DNA of 64,000 bases from an uncultured Flavobacteriales bacterium (GTDB lineage Bacteria > Bacteroidota > Bacteroidia > Flavobacteriales_D > Sanyastnellaceae): positions 23,378 to 87,377 of the forward strand of contig CALJKR010000051.1 in NCBI GenBank assembly GCA_937974555.1, written 5' to 3'. A program made the translations under genes and the position numbers. This document shows, piece by piece, positions 1 through 8,770 of this stretch. The notes beneath the pieces were generated by a model. That model was given only the letters and a program-made list of their open reading frames with translations. It searched no databases and had not been told where the DNA came from. Numbering within the stretch: position 1 is the stretch's first letter; each line of letters opens with the position of its first letter.

Positions 1-197
1 ACATTCATGATTTGGGTTGTGATGAAAAGAAATTCAAGCAACTGGTGAAATTGGCCTTTAACCAGCGCCGAAAAACATTGCGAAATTCACTAAAAAGTGT
101 CATTCAAAGCCAAGAGGTTTCGGGCGATTGGTTGCAAAAAAGACCCGAACAATTGGGTGTTGCAGAATTCATTGAATTGACCAATCTATTGATGTAA
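1..197 (+). CDS. rsmA: 16S rRNA dimethyladenosine transferase, C-terminal end (5' truncated)
   Basis: Only the last 65 or so residues are inside the window; the reading frame is open to the left edge (from base 3). The stretch FNQRRKTLRNSL is the hallmark of the C-terminal helical domain of RsmA/KsgA, which dimethylates two adjacent adenines in helix 45 of 16S rRNA during late small-subunit assembly. The catalytic Rossmann domain is outside the window. The fbp gene follows in the same direction with its own promoter, so the two are probably separate transcripts. Confidence 0.85.
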   Translation, partial: IHDLGCDEKKFKQLVKLAFNQRRKTLRNSLKSVIQSQEVSGDWLQKRPEQLGVAEFIELTNLLM

Positions 198-227
198 TTC
201 GCTTTTTAGGTTTTAACGGAGATTCTC

Positions 228-259
228 TTGGTCTAGCCGATGCCCTTGCTTTACCTTTG
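228..259 (+). promoter_or_regulatory. Bacteroidota-type promoter of fbp
   Basis: TTG at 228-230 and a perfect TAnnTTTG box (TACCTTTG, 252-259) are separated by 21 nt. The box ends only 4 nt before the fbp ATG, which would give a leaderless or almost leaderless mRNA. Confidence 0.6.
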
Positions 260-263
260 AGGC

Positions 264-1271
264 ATGAGCATGATTACATTGAATGAGTTCATCATGGAGC
301 GACAAGCGGATTTTCCGTTTGCTTCAGGGGATTTAAGTCGCCTCCTTGCGGACATCAGCATTGCTGCCAAAATTATCAATCACAAAGTAAACAAAGCCGG
401 GTTACAAGATATTCTGGGTGCTGAGGACACCACCAACGTACAAGGCGAAACCCAAATGAAATTGGATGTTTTTTCCGATCAGGCCTTACTAAACGCCGTA
501 AAATGGGGTGGTCAAGTATGTGGCGCAGGAAGTGAGGAAAATGAAAAATACTTCGCCTTTGATATGGAGCACTGCCGCAAGGCCAAGTATGTCATACTTT
601 TTGATCCTTTGGATGGCTCTTCCAACATTGATGTCAACGTAAGTATCGGCACCATATTTTCTATTCACCGCAGAACAAGTGCTGTTGGCGATTTGGCGAA
701 CGTCAATGACTTTTTACAAAAGGGAAGCGAGCAAGTAGCTGCAGGATATGTCATTTATGGGTCTTCCACCATGCTCGTTTACACGACAGGACATGGAGTA
801 AATGGTTTTACACTTGAACCCAGTATCGGAGAATTTTGCTTGTCACATGCCAACATGAAATTTCCAGATAAAGGAAGTATATACAGCATCAATGAAGGGC
901 ACTTACTGCTATGTGAGAAAGGAATTCAAGATTATGTCGCTCTTTGCAAAAGCATAGACAAGAAAAATAATTTGCCCTATACCGCAAGATACATTGGATC
1001 ATTGGTGGCGGATTTCCATAGAAACCTGATCAAAGGAGGAATTTATATGTACCCTGGAACCCAGAAAAATCCTGAAGGAAAATTGCGTTTACAATACGAG
1101 TGCAATCCTTTGGCGTTTATCGCGGAGCAAGCCGGTGGCAAAGCTTCGGATGGTATTCAACGCATTTTAGATATTACTCCCAAAGATCTTCATCAGCGCA
1201 CGCCATTTATCGTAGGGCCAACCATGATGGTAGAACAAGCCGAGGCTTTTATTCGTCAAGGCAAAAGTTAA
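264..1271 (+). CDS. fbp: Fructose-1,6-bisphosphatase class 1
   Basis: Gluconeogenic enzyme converting fructose 1,6-bisphosphate to fructose 6-phosphate in the cytoplasm. The class 1 metal/substrate signature [18 protein letters not shown] is near residue 115, and the later block with [17 protein letters not shown] fits the active-site region of the family. The length of 335 residues is normal. A second in-frame ATG lies 6 nt downstream (270) and is an alternative start, relevant because the TAnnTTTG box ends 4 nt before 264. The following glycosyltransferase gene is only 30 nt away but has its own -7-like box. Confidence 0.96.
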   Translation: MSMITLNEFIMERQADFPFASGDLSRLLADISIAAKIINHKVNKAGLQDILGAEDTTNVQGETQMKLDVFSDQALLNAVKWGGQVCGAGSEENEKYFAFDMEHCRKAKYVILFDPLDGSSNIDVNVSIGTIFSIHRRTSAVGDLANVNDFLQKGSEQVAAGYVIYGSSTMLVYTTGHGVNGFTLEPSIGEFCLSHANMKFPDKGSIYSINEGHLLLCEKGIQDYVALCKSIDKKNNLPYTARYIGSLVADFHRNLIKGGIYMYPGTQKNPEGKLRLQYECNPLAFIAEQAGGKASDGIQRILDITPKDLHQRTPFIVGPTMMVEQAEAFIRQGKS

Positions 1272-1277
1272 TCCTTC

Positions 1278-1285
1278 TATCTTTG
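1278..1285 (+). promoter_or_regulatory. Candidate -7 box before the GT2 gene
   Basis: TATCTTTG is a perfect TAnnTTTG match lying 16 nt before the GTG start at 1302, in the fbp-GT2 gap. No good TTG is seen about 20 nt further upstream, so only the -7 half is supported. Confidence 0.4.
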
Positions 1286-1301
1286 AAACACCATTGAAAC
1301 A

Positions 1302-2006
1302 GTGAATCCGCAACTCGTCATCATACCCACTTACAACGAAAAAGAAAACGTTGCCAACATGATCAAAACTGTCATGGAATTGCCCGTGTCGTTTGATTTA
1401 TTGTTTGTTGATGACGGCTCACCTGATGGTACTGCCGACATCATTCAGCAACACCAAAGCAAATTTCCAAATCGTATCCACTTGATTCAACGCACGGGCA
1501 AATTGGGGTTGGGAACCGCGTATATCACGGGCTTTAAATGGGCCATCAAGCAAGGATATTCGTTTATCTGCGAAATGGATTGCGACTTTTCACACAACCC
1601 CCAAGATTTGCCAAGGTTGGTTGAAGCTTGTCAAAATGGTGCAGATATGAGTGTCGGTTCTCGTTACACCCGTGGTGGTGGAGTTGAAAATTGGCCCTGG
1701 AACCGCAGATGGATGAGCAAAGGAGCTGGAGTATATGTCAATGTCGTTCTGGGATTGGGTGTGAAAGATGCAACTGCTGGATTTGTTTGCTTTAAAAGGA
1801 AAGTACTTGAAACCATTGATTTGGATGCAATTCAATTCATTGGTTATGCTTTTCAAATTGAAATGAAATACAAAACCAAAAAATCAGGATTCAAAATCCA
1901 AGAAGTTCCAATTTTATTTAAGGATAGAATTCTGGGTCAAAGTAAAATGAGTTTGAATATTTTCAATGAGGCTTTTATTGGCGTGTTGAAAATGAGATTG
2001 GGTTAA
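1302..2006 (+). CDS. Polyprenol monophosphomannose synthase-like glycosyltransferase (GT2)
   Basis: A 234-residue GT2 enzyme without membrane segments. VIIPTYNEKENV at the N-terminus, FVDDGSPDGT (about residue 38), CEMDCDFSHNP (the DxD-type metal site, about residue 90) and the GSRYTRGGGVENW block are typical of dolichol/polyprenol-phosphate mannosyltransferases, which transfer a sugar from GDP-mannose to a lipid phosphate at the inner membrane. The start is GTG; it puts the conserved N-terminal strand at the usual position. The gene is followed after one base by pyrC, so the two are probably co-transcribed. The exact sugar donor cannot be read from sequence. Confidence 0.88.
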   Translation: MNPQLVIIPTYNEKENVANMIKTVMELPVSFDLLFVDDGSPDGTADIIQQHQSKFPNRIHLIQRTGKLGLGTAYITGFKWAIKQGYSFICEMDCDFSHNPQDLPRLVEACQNGADMSVGSRYTRGGGVENWPWNRRWMSKGAGVYVNVVLGLGVKDATAGFVCFKRKVLETIDLDAIQFIGYAFQIEMKYKTKKSGFKIQEVPILFKDRILGQSKMSLNIFNEAFIGVLKMRLG

Positions 2007-2007
2007 T

Positions 2008-3348
2008 ATGAAAACTTTAATTCAAAATGTGCAAGTTGTCAATGAGGGCAACATTTTTCGTGCAGATGTATGTATTGAAAACGAAAAAATTTCAGCCATA
2101 GAAAAACCCCTCACCGTGGATTCTCAATGGGCATCCGAAGTAATTGATGGTACCGATTTGCATTTACTTCCTGGAATGATTGACGATCAAGTGCACTTCA
2201 GAGAGCCGGGATTGACACACAAAGGGAATATATATTCAGAGGCTCGGGCTGCCGTTGCAGGTGGAATTACCAGCTTTATGGAAATGCCCAATACGGTGCC
2301 TAATACGGTTACTTTGGATGAATTAGAAAAGAAATATGACCGTGCTGCGGAAGTTTCACTGGCCAATTACTCCTTCTACATTGGGGCTACCCAAAACAAT
2401 GCCGATGTCATTGCCTCTATCGACACCAAGAACGTTTGTGGGATAAAAATTTTTATGGGTTCCTCAACAGGAAATATGTTGGTGGACAACGAAGAAAGTT
2501 TAAATGCCATTTTTAAAAATGCCAAAACCTTAATCGCCACACATTGTGAGGACGACAAGATGATTGCCGAAAACATGGTTCGCGCGCAGTCCCAATATCC
2601 CACGGGCATTCCCATACAAATGCATCCCGTGATTCGTGATGCCGACGCCTGCTATGCCTCTTCATCCAAAGCCATTGCTTTGGCTAAAAAACATGACGCG
2701 CAATTGCATATTTTGCATATCAGCACTGCCAAAGAAATCGCCTTGTTTCAAAATGACATTGATATAAAAGACAAGCGAATAACGGCAGAAGCGTGCGTTC
2801 ACCACCTGTGGTTTAGCGATGCTGATTACGACACCTTGGGAAGCAGAATCAAGTGGAATCCTGCAGTCAAGAGTGCTGAAGATCGCGCGGCCATTAGGCA
2901 AGCCGTAAAAGATGGTTTCATCGATGTCTTGGCCACGGACCATGCGCCCCATACCTTAGAAGAAAAATCCAATCCATACGGATCCTGCCCGTCAGGCGGT
3001 CCTCTGGTGCAGCATGTTTTGGTTGCGCTTTTGGATATGTACCATCAAGGGATTTTTAGTCTGGAAGAGATTGTTCAAAAAGCTGCGCACAATGTTGCGA
3101 CCCTTTATAAAATTCCTAACCGCGGATTTATTCGACCCGGATACCAAGCCGACTTGGTTTTAGTCAACTTAAATCAACCTTGGTTGGCCAAAGATGACAA
3201 TGCCGCTTACTTATGTCAATGGACGCCTTTTCATGGTCATCTTTTCAAAAGCCAAGTGGTGTCCACCTTTGTAAATGGACACCGCGTTTATACCACAGGT
3301 ACATGGGATGAGACGGTTAGAGGTCAACGCCTACAATTTGCACGATGA
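2008..3348 (+). CDS. pyrC: Dihydroorotase
   Basis: Amidohydrolase of pyrimidine biosynthesis, closing N-carbamoyl-aspartate to dihydroorotate. At 446 residues it is the long, PyrC/AllB-like class. DDQVHFREPG (about residue 58) is the metal-binding strand; the usual HxH reads QxH here, a variant I remember from other Bacteroidota dihydroorotases. GIKIFMGSSTGN holds the lysine expected to be carboxylated, and ATDHAPH the catalytic aspartate. Its stop overlaps the start of the next gene by 4 nt (ATGA), indicating translational coupling with the DUF4296 lipoprotein. Confidence 0.93.
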   Translation: MKTLIQNVQVVNEGNIFRADVCIENEKISAIEKPLTVDSQWASEVIDGTDLHLLPGMIDDQVHFREPGLTHKGNIYSEARAAVAGGITSFMEMPNTVPNTVTLDELEKKYDRAAEVSLANYSFYIGATQNNADVIASIDTKNVCGIKIFMGSSTGNMLVDNEESLNAIFKNAKTLIATHCEDDKMIAENMVRAQSQYPTGIPIQMHPVIRDADACYASSSKAIALAKKHDAQLHILHISTAKEIALFQNDIDIKDKRITAEACVHHLWFSDADYDTLGSRIKWNPAVKSAEDRAAIRQAVKDGFIDVLATDHAPHTLEEKSNPYGSCPSGGPLVQHVLVALLDMYHQGIFSLEEIVQKAAHNVATLYKIPNRGFIRPGYQADLVLVNLNQPWLAKDDNAAYLCQWTPFHGHLFKSQVVSTFVNGHRVYTTGTWDETVRGQRLQFAR

Positions 3349-3752
3349 AAACATTTGCGGTCCCTTTTTTCCTACTCATGTACATGAGCGCTTGTCAAAA
3401 CAGCCCACAGGTGGTCCGTCCCCCTTTGGATTTGGAAAAAGTATCGCTCGTCGTACAAGAATTAAGAATCATGGAAGCCGCATATGGCATGCACTACCAA
3501 CAGATTGATTCCACCAAAACAGGATGGAAACCTTTTCATTTGGAAGTATTCCAAAGGTTGGCTGTTACAGAAGATCAATTCAATCAAAGTATCGCCTATT
3601 ACACGCAATTTCCAGATAGCCTGATGGCGATGGATAGCTTGATCTTAAAAAGATTGGAGCCACTATCAGGGCAAGGTTTGAAGAACCGCATTCCAGGACA
3701 GAAACACATACCAAATCATCAACCCGCCGTCAACCAAAAAAGCGGCGAGTAA
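3345..3752 (+). CDS. DUF4296-type lipoprotein
   Basis: A 135-residue protein with a lipoprotein signal (hydrophobic N-terminus ending MSACQ, Cys about residue 17). The body, with ELRIMEAAYGMHYQQ and the YYTQFPDSLMAMDSLILKRL block, matches the DUF4296 pattern of small Bacteroidota envelope proteins, whose function is unknown. It starts inside the end of pyrC, as DUF4296 genes often do in this phylum. Its last 87 nt run antiparallel to the end of the convergent membrane-protein gene (3666-4469), an unusually long 3' overlap of two apparently real genes. Confidence 0.75.
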   Translation: MKTFAVPFFLLMYMSACQNSPQVVRPPLDLEKVSLVVQELRIMEAAYGMHYQQIDSTKTGWKPFHLEVFQRLAVTEDQFNQSIAYYTQFPDSLMAMDSLILKRLEPLSGQGLKNRIPGQKHIPNHQPAVNQKSGE

Positions 3753-4469
3753 TCGGTATCGGGTTTGCGAAAATACCAACGCAGGCAAGGCTGAAAGCAC
3801 AAGACCAAAGGAAATTACGTGGTGTTTAAATGCAATATGTAAGATTACCTCGGCTGAAAAAATCAGTCCCATGACGACGGTTAGCCACTGTAATCTTCTT
3901 GCAAAAAAAAGTTGTCGCTCATGGCCATCCAATGCATCCGTAATGATCACCATCCCTGAGATAAATAGAAAAGAGATCCCAAATAAATGGGCAATTTGCG
4001 GCGTATTTAAAAACAACAACGGCAACAAGGCCCATACAGACCAACACCAAGCTACAGCGCAAGTTTTGGCCAAGTAGTATTTTCTAATTCCGCCTTGCAT
4101 CTGCTTAAGAATGGCACCTGGTGCGTACATCGCGGCAATTGTACAAGCCGACAGTATCAATAGCCATGCTATGGCGTTATTGTTGGATGACGAAAATTGT
4201 TGACACTGAACAACGTAGGCACCCGAGGAAAGCAAAGCGCCGTACAAAGCAGCAAATCGATAGGGACTTTTTCGATGCTCTTTGGGCCAACGTAAAATCA
4301 TATAAAACAAAGCTGAGGACAGGGCGCCCATGGCGATAATTTCAATGGGAATTGGTTTCACCACACCCATGGCGCGTTCCAAGGTTACCCAAGCGGATAG
4401 ATAAAAAACCATGGCAATCCCTGAGATCAAGGAATATAGCCACCACCAGTTTCTTTTGATACTTTCCAT
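3666..4469 (-). CDS. Polytopic membrane protein, possibly a degenerate UbiA-like prenyltransferase homologue
   Basis: A 267-residue integral membrane protein with about eight hydrophobic helices. A hydrophilic loop near residue 180 reads TDALDGHERQ, which recalls the second Asp-rich motif of UbiA prenyltransferases; a clear first motif (NDxxD) is missing. I therefore treat it as an unassigned membrane protein with only a hint of that fold. The gene abuts the DUF2490 gene upstream (sharing base 4469), so it is the last gene of a three-gene operon starting at the lipoprotein gene (5703-6113). Its 3' end overlaps the convergent DUF4296 gene by 87 nt. Confidence 0.65.
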   Translation of the reverse strand: MESIKRNWWWLYSLISGIAMVFYLSAWVTLERAMGVVKPIPIEIIAMGALSSALFYMILRWPKEHRKSPYRFAALYGALLSSGAYVVQCQQFSSSNNNAIAWLLILSACTIAAMYAPGAILKQMQGGIRKYYLAKTCAVAWCWSVWALLPLLFLNTPQIAHLFGISFLFISGMVIITDALDGHERQLFFARRLQWLTVVMGLIFSAEVILHIAFKHHVISFGLVLSALPALVFSQTRYRLLAAFLVDGGLMIWYVFLSWNAVLQTLP

Positions 4470-5716
4470 TAGCGCGTTGCGTAATAAAACAACAGACCTG
4501 TTGCAGAACCAACAAATCCGCCAACCAATGCTCGCTTGATTCGTTTGCTCTTGGCAACGGGTCCAAATCCCTCGGCATACCAGTCATTGTATTTCAAAGC
4601 TTCATTGCTCATATGATGAGATCGACAGCGCACCTTAAATGGGATGTTGGCCAAGGCAAAAAGCATAGGAGGAGCCACGGCACTCAAAAATCCATCCTGC
4701 CCCAAGTAAGCCAATGCGCCACAAAAAATAAATCCGCCAATTAACGAATGTCTCGCCGAATAACGTTCATAGGCATCACGCTCTCCCATTAAAAAAACCC
4801 GCATCTCATCGACATTGTACGTATACCCCAACAGACTATCCTGTCCATAAAGCAATACCTCCTGTCCATTGGTGGTGATGCTAAAAATCTCACTTCGGTG
4901 CAATTCAGCCTCACGCATCTTCCCGTATTTTCCTTGATAGCGCACCCTGACTTCCAATGTGGAATCCAGTATTAGCTCACCGCGGATCGTGCGTCCGTTC
5001 ATCAACAAGACCTCTTGCGTAAATGCTTGCTTCTGCTTGGTATCCTTTTCTTTGGGCAATTCAAAAGCATACGAATAACCTGCAGTAACTACAAAATCCA
5101 TATCCGCTGAAGCAATGTCACGCTGAATCAGATAACCCAACTTCAAACGTTGATGATTCTTTAAATCCCAATCCGTACCGCCTTGCCAACGCCAAGTGGA
5201 ATATTGTTGGGTGTAGGTATTAAAAAACAACTCATGGCTGGTGTACAGATCCACCTTGGGAAGTCCTGTGTACTTGAGCCCCCCCCTCAATCGTGTGTTT
5301 TGACTCAAGTCCACATCTTGCCAATCTCCAACCCCAAAATGGGTTTGACCCCATTGTTGGCGAATCAAAGCAGACGTCTCCCATTTTCCCCAGTCGTTCT
5401 TCCACTGCACCCCCAAACTCAAACGCTGGCGATAATTCCACAAACCTGCACTGGACCTTGCACCAATGCGCATCTCCGCTTGGGTGCTCCAGTGTTTGGA
5501 CAATCGTTGTTGCACCCCGATATCCGTAAAAGCACTTCGAACCAAACGCACGTTGTCATACATTCTAATCTCCGGAGCCAGATAGAAGTTTCGCTTTCCT
5601 TTGCCTTCAAAGTCAATTTTTGAAGATACCCAAGCACCCGCATCCTTCTGCTGGGCCTGGACGAAAAGTGAAGCCAGAATAAAAATGAATAGGAGGAGTC
5701 GATTAAGGAGTGTCAT
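4469..5716 (-). CDS. DUF2490-like outer-membrane barrel protein with extra C-terminal domain
   Basis: 415 residues. A signal peptide (LFIFILASLFVQAQ) is followed by about 220 residues of alternating beta-strands with repeated W, Y and R pairs (SKHWSTQAEMRIGAR, NYRQRLSLGVQWK), the DUF2490 outer-membrane pattern. From about residue 235 a different module follows: a small beta-domain (LLMNGRTIRGELILDSTLEVRVRY region) and then hydrophobic segments near residues 325-350 and 398-412. DUF2490 proteins usually end with the barrel, so this looks like a fusion. The gene overlaps the end of the upstream lipoprotein gene by 14 nt. Function unknown. Confidence 0.7.
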   Translation of the reverse strand: MTLLNRLLLFIFILASLFVQAQQKDAGAWVSSKIDFEGKGKRNFYLAPEIRMYDNVRLVRSAFTDIGVQQRLSKHWSTQAEMRIGARSSAGLWNYRQRLSLGVQWKNDWGKWETSALIRQQWGQTHFGVGDWQDVDLSQNTRLRGGLKYTGLPKVDLYTSHELFFNTYTQQYSTWRWQGGTDWDLKNHQRLKLGYLIQRDIASADMDFVVTAGYSYAFELPKEKDTKQKQAFTQEVLLMNGRTIRGELILDSTLEVRVRYQGKYGKMREAELHRSEIFSITTNGQEVLLYGQDSLLGYTYNVDEMRVFLMGERDAYERYSARHSLIGGFIFCGALAYLGQDGFLSAVAPPMLFALANIPFKVRCRSHHMSNEALKYNDWYAEGFGPVAKSKRIKRALVGGFVGSATGLLFYYATR

Positions 5717-6113
5717 AGGTCATCAAAGTTCCCATATCCAATTTCTCCTTCCTTTTGGCCACTTTCACCACATCCTTCACCACCATTTTGGTGGGATTGG
5801 GCGATGCTGAACCCAAGGTGTCTTGGCTGTAGATATACACCGTATACTCGCCTGGTCGTAAACTTTGAAAGGAAAAGTCACCATCGTAATTGGTCATTAC
5901 TTTTTCATCTGGAGACAAGTGGTCACCATAGACCAAATACACCTCCATGTCTCTTCCATCCACAGTATCGATTATGGTTGAGGCATTGCTCAATACCGCT
6001 CTTCTTTGAACATCGATATGACCCGTGATTTGGGCCAAACCACCCGACCCTGCTTCCTTTGCACATGAGTACAACAATGGAACGGCCAGAAATAACACTG
6101 CTAATTTTTTCAT
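5703..6113 (-). CDS. Lipoprotein with carboxypeptidase-regulatory-like beta domain
   Basis: The start at 6113 is chosen because MKKLAVLFLAVPLLYSC is a complete lipoprotein signal with the lipobox Cys at residue 17; a longer upstream frame has no such signal. The mature part has an Ig-like strand pattern with NYDGDFSFQSLRPGEYTVYIYS, as in carboxypeptidase-regulatory-like (CarboxypepD_reg/SdrD B-like) domains. Length is 136 residues. It heads an operon with the DUF2490 fusion and a membrane protein, suggesting a shared envelope role. A good promoter lies 14 nt upstream. Confidence 0.75.
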   Translation of the reverse strand: MKKLAVLFLAVPLLYSCAKEAGSGGLAQITGHIDVQRRAVLSNASTIIDTVDGRDMEVYLVYGDHLSPDEKVMTNYDGDFSFQSLRPGEYTVYIYSQDTLGSASPNPTKMVVKDVVKVAKRKEKLDMGTLMTYDTP

Positions 6114-6127
6114 AATTTTCTGTCCTT

Positions 6128-6158
6128 CAAACATAACCCATTTAATTGATTTAAACAA
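6128..6158 (-). promoter_or_regulatory. Promoter of the lipoprotein-DUF2490 operon
   Basis: On the minus strand, TTG (6156-6158) and TATGTTTG (6128-6135, a perfect TAnnTTTG) are spaced by 20 nt. The TTG lies inside the last codons of comF. The predicted start is about 8-10 nt before the lipoprotein ATG. Confidence 0.6.
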
Positions 6159-6888
6159 CGATTCTATTGTGTACCGGCATGGCCAGTGCTCCCAATGAGA
6201 TTTGTATCCCTTGGGCCTTTTGCAAAACATCACAACATTGTATCAATGTTGCGCCCGTTGTCACCACGTCATCAATAAGTAAGACCCGATTTCCGCTCGG
6301 GCATTGCATTGACACCAGATCAAACGGGTTGTCCAATTTGTTGTTTCGGATCCATCGATTTTTAAACGTTTGGCTTTTCCCTTGGGTGGTGCGGACGAGC
6401 CAATTTTCTACTACGGGAATCTGCCACTCTTGGGAAAGACCCTTGGCAATTTCCAAAGCTTGGTTGTATCCGCGTTTCCTCATTTTCTTGGGATGAAGCG
6501 GCACGGGAACAATACAGTCCCATGGACATTGCTGCATATTACGAAGCCAATTTTTGGCCCATAACTGCGCCAAAACTACACCCACTTCGGGATGCTGCTT
6601 GTATTTTAGGGCATGCAATAGCTCTCGCATCATGCCAGTTTTCTCCATTTTAAAACCGACAATCAATGCGTGAAAATCACAGCGCCCAAAGAATACTTTT
6701 TGGAGCTGAGGATGAACCAAGAAAGGAAAAGTCTTGGGCAGTTCACGCTGACAATGCGTGCAGAGCACCTCTTCAAAATGCAACAAATCCCAATGACAAT
6801 AAAGACAATGCCTGGGGTAAACCAGATGGAGCAAAGCCAAGGCTCCTTTTTTCAAGCGGGCAATCATGTGCCAAAGCTGCCTCCGCAT
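6151..6888 (-). CDS. comF: ComF family phosphoribosyltransferase-like protein
   Basis: The N-terminal zinc-ribbon-like cysteines CLYCHWD and CTHCQRE are followed by a PRTase domain with [16 protein letters not shown] and the PRPP-binding loop [14 protein letters not shown]. ComF proteins are linked to DNA uptake and recombination in naturally competent bacteria; the reaction is not established. The start at 6888 (MRRQLWHM) gives 245 residues, the usual length. An upstream TTG at 6963 would add 25 hydrophilic residues and overlap the panD start, so I reject it. It is transcribed divergently from panD. Confidence 0.88.
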   Translation of the reverse strand: MRRQLWHMIARLKKGALALLHLVYPRHCLYCHWDLLHFEEVLCTHCQRELPKTFPFLVHPQLQKVFFGRCDFHALIVGFKMEKTGMMRELLHALKYKQHPEVGVVLAQLWAKNWLRNMQQCPWDCIVPVPLHPKKMRKRGYNQALEIAKGLSQEWQIPVVENWLVRTTQGKSQTFKNRWIRNNKLDNPFDLVSMQCPSGNRVLLIDDVVTTGATLIQCCDVLQKAQGIQISLGALAMPVHNRIVV

Positions 6889-6947
6889 CGACCCAAAAAA
6901 AAGAAACACATAAGGCGCATATTTTTCAAGATTGCTATCGTTATGCG

Positions 6948-6955
6948 TACTTTTG
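6948..6955 (+). promoter_or_regulatory. Candidate -7 box of panD
   Basis: TACTTTTG is a perfect TAnnTTTG match ending 7-10 nt before the two possible panD starts. A TTG at 6932-6934 is only 13 nt upstream of it, too close, so the -33 half is uncertain. Confidence 0.35.
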
Positions 6956-6965
6956 CCGCGCAATG

Positions 6966-7316
6966 ATGACCATTCAAGTCCTTAAGTCTAAGATCCACCG
7001 CGTTACTGTAACGGAGGCGGATTTAAATTACATCGGCAGTATCACTTTGGATCCAGCGCTCATGGCTGCGGCCAATATGATTGAAGGTGAAAAAGTTCAA
7101 ATTTTGAATTGCAACAACGGCGAGCGTTTCGAAACCTATATCATCACCGGTCCCGCCAACTCTGGCGTGGTTTGTCTCAATGGGCCAGCTGCTAGAAGAG
7201 TGGCTGTTGGTGATATTGTCATCGTGTGTTCATATGCGAGTATGGAATTTGAAACGGCCAAGACTTTTAAACCGTGGATTGTATTTCCTGACACCGCCAC
7301 CAACCGTCTTTTATAA
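6966..7316 (+). CDS. panD: Aspartate 1-decarboxylase precursor
   Basis: Makes beta-alanine from aspartate for pantothenate and CoA. The proenzyme self-cleaves between Gly24 and Ser25 to create a pyruvoyl cofactor. Choosing the second of two adjacent ATG codons (6966 rather than 6963) puts the YIGSITLDP site exactly at Gly24-Ser25, which decides the start. [19 protein letters not shown] is the conserved C-terminal block. Length is 116 residues, as expected. The stop overlaps the ATG of the next gene (TAATG at 7314-7318). Confidence 0.95.
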   Translation: MTIQVLKSKIHRVTVTEADLNYIGSITLDPALMAAANMIEGEKVQILNCNNGERFETYIITGPANSGVVCLNGPAARRVAVGDIVIVCSYASMEFETAKTFKPWIVFPDTATNRLL

Positions 7317-8311
7317 TGATGAAATGGCTGAAATATGCGCTGTTCTTGGCCATTGGCTTGGGATTGGCATGGTATGCCTCTAAAGACGCAGATTTTGATA
7401 CCATCTGGAGTGCTACGCTTCAACTCAATTGGTTTTGGGCCATTCTTTCCATGGTCACCAGTTACGTCGCGATGATTATTCGCGGTTACCGATGGAATAT
7501 CCTTTTGGCTCCTTTGGGATACCAATCCCGGAATTCCAATAATGTCCATTCTGTGGCTTTTGGTTACATGATGAATGATCTTATTCCCCGGAGCGGAGAG
7601 CTGGCACGATGTGCATTGCTTTCAAGGGCAGAACAAATCCCCGTCGATAAATTGGTGGGCACGGTCATCTTGGAACGCATAGTGGACATGCTGACTTTAC
7701 TCCTTGTCATTGGATTGGCCACTTGGCTTCAAGCGGATGCCATTCAAGCCTTGTGGGATCAAATCACCGCAGCCAAGGCCACTCAAGGACCTACAGAAAA
7801 AAGCTACACCTTGTACTATGTGCTCATTGCTTTGATTGTGTTGGGCATTACCGGATGGTGGGTTCTTGGAAAATTACAGCAGATCCCTTTTTTTGGAAAA
7901 ATCAAAAACTTTGCAGACGGTATTTTTTCAGGAATGAAAAGCGTCGCAGGATTGAAGCAAAAAAATAAATTTATTTTGCTCACTTTGGGCATTTGGACTG
8001 CTTGGTTGCTCATGGCGTATTTCATGATGAAAGCTTTGCCCGCAACGGCAGAATTGGATTTGGCCGATGCGCTTTTCTTTATGGTCGCTGGTAGTTTTGG
8101 AATGATCGTCCCTACACAAGGTGGATTGGGCGCATACCACTTGACTTCCAAATATGGCTTTATTGCCCTGGGTTTGGATGGCGCATTGGGACTGACGTTT
8201 GCATGGATCTCTTGGGTAGGAAAAACCATTGTGGAGTTTGTAGTTGGATCTATTGGCTTTATTATTGTCGACCAACGCTCAAAAAATAAACAAGATGCTG
8301 TTTCATCCTAA
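7316..8311 (+). CDS. Flippase-like/lysylphosphatidylglycerol synthase TM-type membrane protein
   Basis: A 331-residue protein with about eight membrane helices. GYMMNDLIPRSGELARCALLSRAE and, near the C-terminus, PTQGGLGAYHLTSKYGFIALG are the conserved blocks of the UPF0104/LPG_synthase_TM family. Members with only this membrane domain, like this one, lack the aminoacyl-transferase domain of MprF and are thought to move lipids across the membrane; the substrate is unknown. It sits between panD (1-nt overlap) and the cytidylyltransferase gene (17-nt overlap) in a tight operon. Confidence 0.83.
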   Translation: MMKWLKYALFLAIGLGLAWYASKDADFDTIWSATLQLNWFWAILSMVTSYVAMIIRGYRWNILLAPLGYQSRNSNNVHSVAFGYMMNDLIPRSGELARCALLSRAEQIPVDKLVGTVILERIVDMLTLLLVIGLATWLQADAIQALWDQITAAKATQGPTEKSYTLYYVLIALIVLGITGWWVLGKLQQIPFFGKIKNFADGIFSGMKSVAGLKQKNKFILLTLGIWTAWLLMAYFMMKALPATAELDLADALFFMVAGSFGMIVPTQGGLGAYHLTSKYGFIALGLDGALGLTFAWISWVGKTIVEFVVGSIGFIIVDQRSKNKQDAVSS

Positions 8312-8768
8312 AATCGCCCAATGGCAGGCAGAAGGCAAGTCCATCGTTTTCACCAATGGTGTTTTTGATATCCTTCATGTGGGGCACGTTACCTACCTGG
8401 AAGAAGCCAAAGCCTTGGGAGATGTCTTGGTTGTTGGTCTCAATGCCGACAGCTCTGTAAAACGCTTAAACAAAGGACCAGAGCGACCCATCAATGACGA
8501 AGAATCACGGAAAAAAGTATTGGAAGCCTTGCGTTGTGTGGATGAGGTTATCATTTTTGATGAAGACACGCCATTGCGCTTGATTATGGACATACGTCCA
8601 GATGTGGTAGTTAAAGGAGGCGACTACAATGCGCATGTAACGGATCGCCGTGATCCCCGCTACGTCGTTGGGTCACAAGAAGTGAAAACTTGGGGCGGAC
8701 ACGCCTATGTTATCGCGTTTGTGCACGGTTATTCTACTACCAATATTGTAAAGAAGCTTCGCGAATAA
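8295..8768 (+). CDS. rfaE2: D-glycero-beta-D-manno-heptose 1-phosphate adenylyltransferase-type nucleotidyltransferase
   Basis: A single-domain nucleotidyltransferase of 157 residues. FTNGVFDILHVGH carries the HxGH motif that binds the nucleotide triphosphate, followed by GLNADSSVKRLNKGPERPIND, a block typical of RfaE domain 2 (the HldE C-terminal domain). The role is activation of heptose-1-phosphate for LPS core sugars. The start at 8295 (MLFHPK) is preferred; an in-frame start at 8244 would lie deeper in the preceding gene. Even so it overlaps that gene by 17 nt. Last gene of the panD operon. Confidence 0.9.
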   Translation: MLFHPKIAQWQAEGKSIVFTNGVFDILHVGHVTYLEEAKALGDVLVVGLNADSSVKRLNKGPERPINDEESRKKVLEALRCVDEVIIFDEDTPLRLIMDIRPDVVVKGGDYNAHVTDRRDPRYVVGSQEVKTWGGHAYVIAFVHGYSTTNIVKKLRE

Positions 8769-8770
8769 AA

